A stretch of DNA of 64,000 nt from Microbulbifer sp. YPW16. Its GTDB lineage: Bacteria; Pseudomonadota; Gammaproteobacteria; Pseudomonadales; Cellvibrionaceae. The position numbers and the translations under genes were made by a program. The notes under the pieces are model-generated. The model worked only from the letters and a program-made list of their open reading frames with translations, made no database searches and was not told the origin of the DNA. Positions 1-9,866 of the stretch are shown piece by piece. The first letter of the stretch is position 1. Each line of letters begins with the position of its first letter. The stretch spans positions 3,862,001 to 3,926,000 of the forward strand of contig NZ_CP089928.1 of the NCBI RefSeq assembly GCF_021290385.1, in the 5' to 3' direction.

Positions 1-1361
1 TGGCGAAGGACTACCAGCCCGACCTGCTGATTACCGTGGACAACGGCATCAGCAGTATCGATGGTGTCGCCGCGGCCCGCGCGGCGGGTATGCGGGTGAT
101 CGTAACCGATCACCACCTGCCGGGCAGTGAGCTGCCCGAGGCGGATGCGATCGTCAACCCGAACCAGCCCGGATGCGATTTCCCCAGCAAGGGCCTGGCC
201 GGGGTGGGGGTGATTTTTTACCTGCTGAGCCGGCTGCGCACCGCCCTGGTACACAGTGGCTGGTTTGCCGAGAGCGGCATTCCAGCACCCAATATGGCGG
301 ACTACCTGGACCTGGTGGCCCTGGGCACCGTGGCGGACCTGGTGCCGCTGGACCACAACAACCGTATCCTGGTGCACCAGGGGATCGCGCGTATCCGCGC
401 CGGCCACTGCCGGCCCGGTATCGCGGCGCTGCTACAGGTGGCCGGGCGCGACCAGCGGCGCCTGTCCACCACCGATATTGGCTTTATCCTCGGCCCGCGT
501 ATCAACGCGGCGGGGCGCCTGGATGACATCGGCACCGGTATCCGCTGCCTGCTGACGCAGGACCCGGAAGAGGCGCGCGAGCTGGCTTCGGAACTCGATG
601 CCCTGAACCGTGACCGCAAGGCGATCGAGCAGGGGATGCAGCGGGAGGCCCTGGCGGCGCTGGACAAGTTGCACCTGGAAGGCGAGATTCCCTGGAGCCT
701 GTGCCTCTATGACCCGGGCTGGCACCAGGGCGTGGTGGGTATCCTGGCCAGTCGCATCAAGGAAAAATTCCATCGCCCGGTGATTGCCTTCGCCGAGGGT
801 GACAACGGGCTGGTCAAGGGGTCGGCACGCTCGATCCCGGGGCTGCATATCCGCGATGCCCTGAGTGACGTGGCGGCGGCCCACCCGGACCTGATCAGCA
901 AATTCGGCGGCCACGCCATGGCGGCCGGGCTCAGCCTGCCGGCGGAAAAGCTGGATGCCTTTCGCGATGCATTCGAGGCGGCAGTGCGCTCGCGCCTGGA
1001 CGAATCGCGCCTGCATGCGGTGATCGAGTCCGACGGCGAATTGCAGCCCGGCGACTTCACCCTGCAGACTGCCGCCATGCTGCGCAACTGTGCCCCCTGG
1101 GGCCAGTCATTCCCCGAGCCATTGTTCGACGGCGAATTCCTGCTGTTGCAACAGCGGATCGTGGGCGAGCGCCACCTGAAAATGACAGTGGCGCCGCAAT
1201 CCGACCCGCAGCGGGCCGTTGATGCCATCGCCTTCAATGTGGATACGGACCAGTGGCCGCAACCGGTGGATAAAATCAGGCTGGCCTTCAAGCTGGATAT
1301 CAACGAGTATCGCGGCCGCGAGTCCCTGCAATTGCTGGTGGACCACCTGGAGCCGGCCTGA
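1..1361 (+). CDS. recJ: Single-stranded-DNA-specific exonuclease RecJ (5' end cut off by the window)
   Basis: The frame is open from the first bases (codons start at base 3), so about 450 C-terminal residues of a protein usually near 575 residues are present; the N-terminal metal-binding motifs lie outside. The DHH motif (TDHHLPG, bases about 106-126) and the C-terminal DHHA1 motif FGGHAMAAG (bases 901-930) are visible, followed by the OB-like C-terminal domain. RecJ is a 5'-3' exonuclease on single-stranded DNA acting in recombination at gaps and in mismatch and base-excision repair in the cytoplasm. The internal GTG at 36 lies inside conserved sequence (VDNG) and is not the true start. Confidence 0.95.
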   Translation, partial: AKDYQPDLLITVDNGISSIDGVAAARAAGMRVIVTDHHLPGSELPEADAIVNPNQPGCDFPSKGLAGVGVIFYLLSRLRTALVHSGWFAESGIPAPNMADYLDLVALGTVADLVPLDHNNRILVHQGIARIRAGHCRPGIAALLQVAGRDQRRLSTTDIGFILGPRINAAGRLDDIGTGIRCLLTQDPEEARELASELDALNRDRKAIEQGMQREALAALDKLHLEGEIPWSLCLYDPGWHQGVVGILASRIKEKFHRPVIAFAEGDNGLVKGSARSIPGLHIRDALSDVAAAHPDLISKFGGHAMAAGLSLPAEKLDAFRDAFEAAVRSRLDESRLHAVIESDGELQPGDFTLQTAAMLRNCAPWGQSFPEPLFDGEFLLLQQRIVGERHLKMTVAPQSDPQRAVDAIAFNVDTDQWPQPVDKIRLAFKLDINEYRGRESLQLLVDHLEPA

Positions 1362-1425
1362 ATCCGGCAAGTCTTTTATCGAGTTACCGGGCCGCGTCGA
1401 CCGCGCCCCCTGTGGATGTACCTGA

Positions 1426-2337
1426 ATGAATCGCAAGCAAGCCCGGGCTGAAGTCCTGCTCCTGCTGGCCGCCCTGTTCTGGGGACTCGCCTTTGTGCCA
1501 CAGAAAATCGCCATGGCACATATCGAGCCCCTGGCGTTCAATGCCTGGCGTTTCTTCCTGGGCGGCCTGCTGTTGATCCCGATTGTTTACTGGCTGTCGT
1601 CGCGACGCGACCTGCAGCCGGGTGAGGAGGGCGGTCATCGAGTCCATCATACCTGGCGCCGCTGCCTGCCCGGCGGGGCTGTGCTGGGTTTCTGGCTCTT
1701 CCTGGGGGCGGCCCTGCAGCAGGCCAGCCTGCTGTACACCACTGCCGGCCGCGCCGGGTTCATCACCGGCTTCTACCTGTTGCTGGTGCCTGTCATTGGC
1801 CTGTCCCTGGGGCATCGCACCAATCGCTGGACCTGGGCCGGGATCGGGCTGGCGTTGCTGGGACTCTACTGGCTGGCTGATTTCAGTGAACAGGCCCAGC
1901 TGATCGGCGACCTGATGGTGTTTGCCAGCGCGTTTGTGTTTGCGGTGCAGGTGCTCTCCGCCGATCATTTCGTGCGTCGCTACGATGCCCTGCGCCTGGC
2001 CTGTATCCAGTTCCTGGTCTGCGGTGTCCTTTCCGGGGTTGCCGCGCTGGTGGTGGAGCAGCCCAGCCTGCAGTCGGCCGTGGACGCCGCCTGGCCGATC
2101 GCCTACATGATGGTCTTCTCCACTGCGATCGCTTTCACCTTCCAGTTGCTGGCCCAGCGCCATGCGGCGCCCTCCCACGCCACCGTCATCATGAGCCTGG
2201 AGGCGGTATTCGCGCTGGTGGCCGGCTGGCTGTTCCTGAATGAGGTGCTTTCAGTGCGGGAACTGCTTGGCTGTGGCCTGATGCTGGCTGGTATGCTGGT
2301 CAGTCACTATGGCAACCATACGGGAACACATCACTGA
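1426..2337 (+). CDS. DMT-superfamily EamA transporter
   Basis: A 303-residue very hydrophobic protein with about ten predicted membrane segments arranged as two EamA repeats, each of about 140 residues. The N-terminal part (LFWGLAFVPQKIAM) is typical of the drug/metabolite transporter superfamily of inner-membrane exporters. The substrate cannot be read from sequence; family members export amino acids, metabolites or drugs. It starts 64 bases after recJ and ends two bases before the following LysE-type exporter gene, so those two transporters are probably co-transcribed and may share an efflux role. Confidence 0.85.
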   Translation: MNRKQARAEVLLLLAALFWGLAFVPQKIAMAHIEPLAFNAWRFFLGGLLLIPIVYWLSSRRDLQPGEEGGHRVHHTWRRCLPGGAVLGFWLFLGAALQQASLLYTTAGRAGFITGFYLLLVPVIGLSLGHRTNRWTWAGIGLALLGLYWLADFSEQAQLIGDLMVFASAFVFAVQVLSADHFVRRYDALRLACIQFLVCGVLSGVAALVVEQPSLQSAVDAAWPIAYMMVFSTAIAFTFQLLAQRHAAPSHATVIMSLEAVFALVAGWLFLNEVLSVRELLGCGLMLAGMLVSHYGNHTGTHH

Positions 2338-2339
2338 CT

Positions 2340-2975
2340 ATGGGGTTGATCGACCTGTCGCTGCTGGCACTGTTTGTGCCGACATTCTTTATCGTCTCCA
2401 TCACGCCGGGCATGTGCATGACCCTGGCGCTGACGCTGGGTATGTCCGTGGGTGTGCGTCGCGCCGGCTGGATGATGCTGGGGGAGCTGGCCGGGGTGGC
2501 GCTGGTATCCGTGTCCGCGGTGCTGGGCATCGCCGCCCTGATGCTGAAATACCCGACCGCATTTACCGTATTCAAGTACCTGGGTGGGGCCTACCTGGCC
2601 TGGGTCGGGGTGCAGATGTGGCGCTCCCGTGGCCGGATGGTGATGGTGGCGCCCGCAGACAGCGGGGACAAGCCGATACCCGCGCGCCGCGCGCTGGTGA
2701 CCCAGGGCTTTGTCACCGCCGTGGCCAATCCCAAGGGGTGGGCCTTCACGATCGCCCTGTTGCCCCCGTTTATCAACGACAGCCTGCCCCTGGCGCCGCA
2801 GCTGGCGGTGCTGGTTGCTATCATTCTGCTGTTGGAAACCCTGTGCATGCTCATCTATGCCGGCGGAGGACAGACGCTTGGGCGCCTGCTGCAACGCGGT
2901 GAAAATGTCACGGTGATCAATCGCATTGCCGGCAGCCTGATGCTGGGCGTGGGGGGCTGGCTGGCGTTCGGCTGA
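2340..2975 (+). CDS. LysE/RhtB-family amino-acid exporter
   Basis: A 211-residue protein with about six hydrophobic segments. The first loop carries the TPG signature of the family (SITPGMCMTLALTLG) followed by a glycine-rich second segment and a YLAWVG motif, the usual RhtB/LeuE arrangement. Members export amino acids such as homoserine, threonine or leucine through the inner membrane; the substrate here is not determined. The ATG at 2340 lies two bases after the stop of the upstream EamA transporter, which argues for translational coupling. Confidence 0.85.
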   Translation: MGLIDLSLLALFVPTFFIVSITPGMCMTLALTLGMSVGVRRAGWMMLGELAGVALVSVSAVLGIAALMLKYPTAFTVFKYLGGAYLAWVGVQMWRSRGRMVMVAPADSGDKPIPARRALVTQGFVTAVANPKGWAFTIALLPPFINDSLPLAPQLAVLVAIILLLETLCMLIYAGGGQTLGRLLQRGENVTVINRIAGSLMLGVGGWLAFG

Positions 2976-3050
2976 ACCGGCGATCCGGCGGTCCGGCGCA
3001 TCGGTATTCCGCCCACTTGCGGGCAGTAACTTTAAGGAGGAAGAGAGCCC

Positions 3051-3509
3051 ATGAAAAACCTGATACTGGTTGTGAGCCTGCTGCTGTTGGCGTCTGGCTG
3101 TGCACCGCGGGAAGAGGAAAAGCCCACCCCGGACGATACCACCGCCGAAAACGGCGGCAATGGCCAGCAGGAAACCGGCGAGGCGGAAGCCGTGCCGGCG
3201 GAAGAACTGGTGTGGGTGTTCCGGGCCCGCGGCAACCGCCAGTGCGAGAACGGCGGGACAACCCTGGAACAGAGCAGCAGCAGCCTCACGGCCGCCGGTG
3301 TGGACATCCAGGAATCCCGCTGCGGCACCCGCACCGACCGGATGTATGCCAGCGTCTGCGGCGGCCAGACCGGGGATATCCTGCTGCACCTGGTGGAAAA
3401 AACCTCCCTGGACACGGTCCTCCAGCAGGGATACGACCCCGTCGACAATATCCAGTACCAGCAGGCCAGCTGCCCCGGCAATGGCACCAGCAACGGTAAC
3501 GGCAACTGA
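3051..3509 (+). CDS. Small lipoprotein of unknown function
   Basis: A 152-residue protein with a clear lipoprotein signal: a positively charged start, a leucine-rich core and the lipobox LASGC, giving a lipidated Cys at about residue 17. An acidic Glu/Pro/Asn-rich linker (residues about 20-50) precedes a compact C-terminal domain with four cysteines (near residues 64, 85, 98 and 144) that could form two disulfides in the periplasm. The tail is Gly/Asn-rich. A strong ribosome binding site (aaggagg) lies just before the ATG. I recognise no family; the gene stands alone between the LysE exporter and a MerR regulator. Confidence 0.75.
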   Translation: MKNLILVVSLLLLASGCAPREEEKPTPDDTTAENGGNGQQETGEAEAVPAEELVWVFRARGNRQCENGGTTLEQSSSSLTAAGVDIQESRCGTRTDRMYASVCGGQTGDILLHLVEKTSLDTVLQQGYDPVDNIQYQQASCPGNGTSNGNGN

Positions 3510-3568
3510 AGCCGGCCCGGTGTACAATGGCGCCTCCTGGAACTTTGCGGTGATTGACGGGAGGCCAG

Positions 3569-3964
3569 ATGAACATCTCTGCTGCGGCGCAGGTGAGTGG
3601 GCTGACCACCAAGGCCCTGCGCTACTACGAATCCAGCGGCCTGGTGGTCCCCGGGCGCTGCGCCAATGGTTACCGTGACTACAGCGACGCCGACCTGGAG
3701 GCGCTGCATTTTATCCGTCGCGCCCGCAATGCCGGTTTCTCGGTGGACGAGGTGAGCGACCTGCTGGCACTGCATCGCAATCCCCGGCGCCGCAGCCGCG
3801 AGGCCCGGGCCATGGTCGAGGGCAAGCTGGGGCAGCTGGAACGGCAGATAGAGCAGCTGCGTGACATGCGCGCGACCCTGCGGGAGCTGGCGCGGGACTG
3901 CCCGGGAGACGATTCCCCCGAGTGTTCAATCCTGGCCGGGCTGGCGGCTCCCGGAGCCCGCTGA
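3569..3964 (+). CDS. cueR: MerR-family regulator of the CueR type (copper-responsive)
   Basis: A 131-residue protein with an N-terminal winged helix-turn-helix (residues 1-45), a dimerisation coil (about 78-108) and a C-terminal metal loop. Two cysteines, C111 and C119 in CPGDDSPEC, have the spacing of the Cu(I) ligands of E. coli CueR (C112/C120), and a serine at residue 76 matches the CueR rather than the ZntR pattern. CueR twists the promoters of copper efflux genes into an active form when Cu(I), Ag(I) or Au(I) binds. The ATG at 3569 is preferred over an upstream TTG because the ggaggcc ribosome site lies between them. No copper ATPase or oxidase gene is adjacent, so its targets are elsewhere. 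Confidence 0.8.
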   Translation: MNISAAAQVSGLTTKALRYYESSGLVVPGRCANGYRDYSDADLEALHFIRRARNAGFSVDEVSDLLALHRNPRRRSREARAMVEGKLGQLERQIEQLRDMRATLRELARDCPGDDSPECSILAGLAAPGAR

Positions 3965-4043
3965 CAGGGGGCGCACTGGCAAGGGCAGGGCGCGCTGCGG
4001 TAGAATGCGCGCCGCTTTCAACTGGCTCGGAATTCTGGAATCC

Positions 4044-5139
4044 ATGGAAATCAATCCCCTGCTGAACAAACTCAATGACCTCGAAGAGCGCACTGGCGTT
4101 CTTAGGGGGTATCTTTGACTATGCCAACAAGAAAGAACGCCTGACCGAGGTCGAACTGGAGCTGGCCGAGCCCAGCGTCTGGGACGATCCCAGCCGCGCC
4201 CAGGAGCTGGGCCGCGAGCGCTCCTCGCTGGAAACCGTGGTCACCACCATCGAAAACCTCGAGACTGGCATTGCCGACTGCCGCGAGTTGCTGGAGATGG
4301 CCGCGGAAGAGGGCGACGAGGATTCCGTGGCCGAGGTGGCGGAAGAAATCGAGAGCCTGCAGGAACAACTGGGTGTGCTCGAATTCCGCCGCATGTTCTC
4401 CGGCGAGACCGATGCCAACAATGCCTACCTGGATATCCAGGCCGGCTCCGGGGGCACCGAGGCCCAGGACTGGGCCGAGATGTTATTGCGTATGTACCTG
4501 CGCTGGGGCGAGGCCCACGGGTTCAAGACCACCCTGGAAGAGGCTTCCGCCGGCGAAGTGGCCGGCATCAAGAGTGCCACCATCCATTTCCAGGGCGACC
4601 ATGCCTTCGGCTGGCTGCGCACCGAGACCGGTGTACACCGTCTGGTGCGCAAGTCCCCATTTGACTCCGGCAACCGCCGCCACACGTCTTTCAGCTCGGT
4701 ATTTGTGTCGCCGGAGATCGACGACAATATCGAGATCGAGGTAGACAAGTCCCAGGTGCGAGAGGACACCTACCGTGCCTCCGGCGCCGGCGGCCAGCAC
4801 GTCAACAAGACTGATTCAGCGGTTCGCCTGACCCATATCGAGTCCGGCATCGTGGTGGCCTGCCAGAGCGAGCGCTCCCAGCACCAGAACCGCGACAAGG
4901 CCTGGAAGATGCTGCGGGCCCGCCTGTACGAGCAGGAGATGCTCAAGCGCAATGCCGAGAAGCAGGCAATGGAAGAGAGCAAGTCCGATATCGGCTGGGG
5001 CAGCCAGATCCGCTCCTATGTGCTTGACGACCAGCGCATCAAGGACCTGCGCACCGGTGTGCAGACCAGTAACTGCCAGTCGGTGCTCGACGGCGACCTC
5101 GACCAGTTTATCGAGGCGAGCCTCAAGGCCGGCCTGTAA
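4044..5139 (+). CDS. prfB: Peptide chain release factor 2, with programmed +1 frameshift
   Basis: RF2 terminates translation at UGA and UAA. The gene is read in two frames: codons from ATG 4044 to CTT 4113-4115, then a +1 shift over the in-frame TGA (4116-4118) and continuation from GAC at 4117. The product would be about 364 residues, the normal length. The SPF tripeptide that recognises the stop codon ([10 protein letters not shown]) and the catalytic GGQ ([10 protein letters not shown]) are both present in the second frame. The gene is followed by lysS, as in many gammaproteobacteria, but a REPIN-like inverted repeat separates them. Confidence 0.96.
4104..4118 (+). promoter_or_regulatory. 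prfB programmed +1 frameshift signal
   Basis: The site reads AGGGGG TAT CTT TGA C: an internal Shine-Dalgarno-like run (4104-4109) three bases before the slippery CTT, followed by an in-frame TGA. This is the canonical RF2 autoregulation signal. Low RF2 makes ribosomes pause at the TGA and slip forward to make more RF2; abundant RF2 terminates there and yields a 24-residue peptide. Confidence 0.97.
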
Positions 5140-5157
5140 ACTTTCCGGATCCCTTGA

Positions 5158-5235
5158 TGTAGGAGCGGCCCATGGCCGCGATTGAACTGGCGGGAACACG
5201 CTGAGCCCCGATCGCGGCCATGGGCCGCTCCTACA
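5158..5235. repeat. REPIN-like element: two REP units in inverted orientation
   Basis: Two arms of 25 bases (5158-5182 and 5211-5235) are perfect reverse complements, separated by a 28-base spacer. Each arm begins with the TGTAGGAGC head typical of Pseudomonas-type REP sequences and itself contains a short palindrome (GCGGCC-CAT-GGCCGC). That head plus imperfect hairpin, in a head-to-head pair, is the organisation of REPINs, non-autonomous elements mobilised by RAYT transposases. It lies between prfB and lysS and could form a long RNA hairpin that attenuates or insulates transcription between them. Confidence 0.8.
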
Positions 5236-5279
5236 GTACAGGAAACAAACCCTTAAATAGCCACGATTGACGAATCGCC

Positions 5280-6767
<1,488 letters not shown>

Positions 6768-6841
6768 CGTAAGGTCGCGAGCGGCAATTGCCGGTCAAGC
6801 CCGCCGCCGGGAGTTCCGCTCCCGGCTGTTCCTGCCTGTCT

Positions 6842-7699
6842 TTACCCCCGAATGCCCAGCGGTCCACTGGGCAGGTAAATGGTCTCCCGGCTGCCGCTGT
6901 CCCGGCGCTGGATTTCCACCGCCACGTTTTCCCCCGGTGCCACTTTGTAGACCTGCGAGCGCAGGTCACCCATATGGAAAATTCGCTCGCCGTTGTAGCT
7001 GATGATCCGGTCGCCGGGGCGCAGGCCGGCTGCGGCGGCCGGGGCGCCGCTGATCACGTCGTTGATTTCCATATTCTGGCTGCCGCTGGTGGCCTCCAGG
7101 TAGCGCTCGAATTCCTCCGCTGACAGTTCGTGCTCCAGCATCTTGCGGGGGTGGCTGTAGGATTCCAGCTTCTCGCGCAGGGCCATGGCCTCCGGCGACG
7201 ATTTGTTGGGGGTGTGGCGGTAGGCGTAGGAAATTTTCATGTGCTCGTACTGGAAGCGTTCCTGCCGCTCGAGAATATGGGCGGCCCGTGCGGGATCGAT
7301 GCCCGCCTCGACCAGCTGTTGCAGCTGCATCTCGTGAAAGTCCTGGCTGTGTGCACGACGCCTGCTGTGCCGCTGCCCATCCCCCTCACTAATTGCTGCC
7401 TGGCGGGTGCGGGGCTCGTTGTCGACCTCACCCTCCAGCTGCTGGCGCAGCTCCTCCACCAGGTCCAGCATCTGTGACTGGATTTCATTGGAGCGGGCGA
7501 GGGATTCTTCCAGCCTGGCCACGCGGGACTCCAGGTCCCCGTCACCTGTAAAGATTTGTGCCAGGCGGCCGGCCCGGCCGTCAGCCAGGGCGCCGGCCGT
7601 ACTGTCCGGCGCACCCGCGGCGATCGCCAGGTAGCCGCCGGGTATGGCCACCAGAAGGGCAAGAAGGGCAAGGTTCAGTCTGCGGCTCGCAAATATCAT
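6842..7699 (-). CDS. Membrane-anchored PDZ-domain protein
   Basis: A 285-residue protein with an N-terminal uncleaved or cleaved signal segment (residues about 8-28), a coiled-coil heptad region (about 55-92), an Arg/His-rich charged stretch, and a C-terminal PDZ domain (about 208-285) with the typical GAPAAAAGLRPGDRI core. No protease catalytic residues are present, so it looks like an adaptor or scaffold facing the periplasm. It lies at the end of a minus-strand block after the LemA-TPM-TPM genes, with about 40 bases between, and may belong to that operon. The exact function is unknown. Confidence 0.65.
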   Translation of the reverse strand: MIFASRRLNLALLALLVAIPGGYLAIAAGAPDSTAGALADGRAGRLAQIFTGDGDLESRVARLEESLARSNEIQSQMLDLVEELRQQLEGEVDNEPRTRQAAISEGDGQRHSRRRAHSQDFHEMQLQQLVEAGIDPARAAHILERQERFQYEHMKISYAYRHTPNKSSPEAMALREKLESYSHPRKMLEHELSAEEFERYLEATSGSQNMEINDVISGAPAAAAGLRPGDRIISYNGERIFHMGDLRSQVYKVAPGENVAVEIQRRDSGSRETIYLPSGPLGIRG

Positions 7700-7739
7700 G
7701 GTCAGTACCGGGAAGTGACCCGGAGACCAGTGTCAGTGC

Positions 7740-8357
7740 TCAGTCCAGGATCACCAGGTGATTGGGAAGCTCATTTTTCATCGTTGTGGCCGGCGCCACT
7801 TCCCGCAGGAGTTCGCCGCACCGCTCAATACAGTGTACAAACGCTTCGCCGGTTTTGCCTTTCTTGATCTCGTGGATGAACTCCTCGACGATCTCGCGCC
7901 AGCTCTCATCGGTAATATGTTCCGCCAGGCCCCGGTCGGCGAGAATCTCCACGTAATGTTCGGCCTCGGCGACAAAGATCAACAGGCCCAGACGTCCGTG
8001 AGTGCTGTGCAATTCCTGCTGCAGGAACTGTCGCCGGGCCAGGTTGGCGGCGCGCCAGAATTTCACTTTGCGCGGTACCAGGCGCATGGTCAGGGGGCGC
8101 CAGCGGAACAACACCACCAGGGCGATAAACAGGATCCACTGGATCGTGAAGGCCTCGTGGTATTCCAGCCACCAGGGCAGGAACTGCAGCAGTGGCGCCA
8201 GCACCAGGGCCAGGAACGCGGCCCACAGGGTGGAGATGTAGACGTAGTTGTCGGCTTCGCGGGTCAGGACGGTCACCACCTCGGCATCGGTCCGTGACTC
8301 CACTTCCTTGATTGTCTCGGCCACCTTGCGCCGGTATTCACTGTTGAGCATTACCAT
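7740..8357 (-). CDS. TPM-domain membrane protein (second TPM gene)
   Basis: A 205-residue protein with a split TPM fold: an N-terminal piece containing AEVVTVLTREADNYV, two membrane helices (about residues 42-85), then the C-terminal TPM half (STHGRLGLLIFVAEAEHYVEILADRGL). TPM domains occur in YgcG-like proteins and in the plant photosystem II repair protein TLP18.3, where phosphatase or metal-binding activity has been reported. The ATG at 8357 overlaps the stop of the upstream TPM gene by seven bases; a second ATG at 8351 is possible. It belongs to the LemA-TPM-TPM operon; its role is probably in envelope maintenance. Confidence 0.8.
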   Translation of the reverse strand: MVMLNSEYRRKVAETIKEVESRTDAEVVTVLTREADNYVYISTLWAAFLALVLAPLLQFLPWWLEYHEAFTIQWILFIALVVLFRWRPLTMRLVPRKVKFWRAANLARRQFLQQELHSTHGRLGLLIFVAEAEHYVEILADRGLAEHITDESWREIVEEFIHEIKKGKTGEAFVHCIERCGELLREVAPATTMKNELPNHLVILD

Positions 8358-9100
8358 CCCCCCGAGGCGCCCCCGCCGCCAAAGCTGCCACCACCGCCAC
8401 CGAAGCCCCCGCCCAGGCCGCCGCCCCCGAAGCCGCCACCAAAGCCACCGCCGCCGTAATAGCCGCCGTAGCGCCCGCGACGATAGCGGCCACTGTTCAG
8501 TGGGGCGCCGAATACCGCACCGCCAAACAGCTGCAGCATCACCAGCAGCAGGAAAAAGCCCACCAGCAGCGCCAGGCGACGGTCGCCGCTGGTTTCCGTG
8601 GGTTCAGCCACATATTCGTTGCGGATTGCGGCGATCATTGATTCGACTCCGGCAATGACACCAGCATCGAAATCACCGGAGCGGAACTTCGGCAGTACTT
8701 TGGTATGGATGATGTTTGAAGACAGGGCATCGGTGAGTGCACCTTCCAGGCCGTAGCCCACCTCGATACGCACCTGGCGCTCCTGTGGCGCAACAATCAG
8801 CAGTGCCCCATTGTCCTTGTCCTTCTGCCCCAGTTTCCACTCGCGACCCAGCTGGTAACCATATTCCTCGATGGTGAGTCCCTGCAGGTCCGGTATGGTT
8901 ACCACCACCAGCTGGTTACTGGTTTCTTTCTCATGCTGTTGCATCAGCTCGGTGAGTTGGTACTCGGTGTCCTGGCGCAGCAGGTTGGCGCGGTCCACAA
9001 CCCGCCCGGATAGCATCGGGAACTCGGGCTGGGCCCATGTAGCAGCGCTATACAGGCAGGCCAGCAGGCTGAACAGCAGGGGCAGGTGGCGAAAGTGCAT
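8351..9100 (-). CDS. YgcG-family TPM-domain protein with glycine-rich tail
   Basis: A 249-residue exported protein: signal peptide (residues 1-23, ending around ATWAQ), a periplasmic TPM domain (about 28-150, with LVVVTIPDLQGLTIEEYG and GALLIVAPQERQVRIEVGYGLEG), one membrane segment (about 178-198) and a tail of about 50 residues that is nearly all Gly with Phe, Tyr, Ser and Arg. This layout is typical of the YgcG family, often called methanol-dehydrogenase-like for historical reasons without such activity. Its usual partner is LemA, and lemA indeed lies directly upstream. Confidence 0.85.
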   Translation of the reverse strand: MHFRHLPLLFSLLACLYSAATWAQPEFPMLSGRVVDRANLLRQDTEYQLTELMQQHEKETSNQLVVVTIPDLQGLTIEEYGYQLGREWKLGQKDKDNGALLIVAPQERQVRIEVGYGLEGALTDALSSNIIHTKVLPKFRSGDFDAGVIAGVESMIAAIRNEYVAEPTETSGDRRLALLVGFFLLLVMLQLFGGAVFGAPLNSGRYRRGRYGGYYGGGGFGGGFGGGGLGGGFGGGGGSFGGGGASGGW

Positions 9101-9119
9101 TATCGGTGGTCAGGGTCCG

Positions 9120-9788
9120 TCACTGGAAATCCACATCCGGGGCTTTTTCTGCATCTTCCGAAGTGGCCTCGAAAGTCTCGCGGATCGGCATGTCGCTGTA
9201 GAGCACGCTGTGCCAGATACGTCCCGGAAAGGTGCGGATTTCCCGGTTGTAGCGCTCCACGGCGGATATATAATCCCGCCGGGCCACACTGATGCGGTTT
9301 TCGGTGCCTTCCAGCTGTGATTGCAGGGTAAGGAAGTTCTGGTTGGACTTGAGGTCCGGGTAGCGCTCGACCACCACCATCAGGCGCGACAGGGCACCAC
9401 TGAGCTGTGCCTGTGCCGCCTCGAACTGCTGGAGTTTGGCGGGGTCGTTGATCAGGTTTTCATCAACCTGCATGGAGTTGACCCGGGCGCGGGCCTCGGT
9501 GACTGCCTCCAGAGTCTCCCGCTCCTGGTCAGCATAGGCTTTTACGGTCTTGACCAGGTTGGGGATAAGGTCGGCACGTCGCTGGTACTGATTCTGTACC
9601 TGGGCCCAGGCGGCTTTTACCTGCTCGTCGTAAGTAGGGATATTATTGATGCCGCACCCGCTCGCCGTTATGGCGAAGAAGGAAACAAACAGTGCCTGCA
9701 AAAAGCGTGGCCAGGACCAGGGGCGCACACAGGGGCGGGAATTTAAACAGGAGCGGGTGCCGGGAGTTATCGGTTTCATGCCAATCAT
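9120..9788 (-). CDS. lemA: LemA-family lipoprotein
   Basis: A 222-residue protein with a long N region, a hydrophobic segment and a lipobox-like TASGC near residue 45, followed by the LemA alpha-helical domain (YDEQVKAAWAQVQNQYQRR, then RADLIPNLVKTVK). LemA proteins are membrane-anchored helical bundles of uncertain function, usually coded with TPM-domain proteins, as here: two TPM genes follow on the same strand after 19 bases. The start could be the first ATG at 9788 or the ATG at 9779. Confidence 0.88.
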   Translation of the reverse strand: MIGMKPITPGTRSCLNSRPCVRPWSWPRFLQALFVSFFAITASGCGINNIPTYDEQVKAAWAQVQNQYQRRADLIPNLVKTVKAYADQERETLEAVTEARARVNSMQVDENLINDPAKLQQFEAAQAQLSGALSRLMVVVERYPDLKSNQNFLTLQSQLEGTENRISVARRDYISAVERYNREIRTFPGRIWHSVLYSDMPIRETFEATSEDAEKAPDVDFQ

Positions 9789-9866
9789 CCATGTTTATGC
9801 CCAGAGCCCGACAATAATAGCTTCCCGTGACACAGTCACGGCAACAGGTAGGGGCCGGGGAGAGTA

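Noticed and set aside
3545-3571. GGAACTT upstream of the CueR-type gene, resembling a sigma-E -35 element
   Set aside because: No TCTAA-like -10 sequence lies 15-17 bases downstream; the match is probably chance.
7236-7265. Possible tRNA or other structured RNA genes in the window
   Set aside because: I looked in the gaps for tRNA-like ends (GTTCGA loops, CCA) and found none that fold; the stretches checked belong to protein genes.
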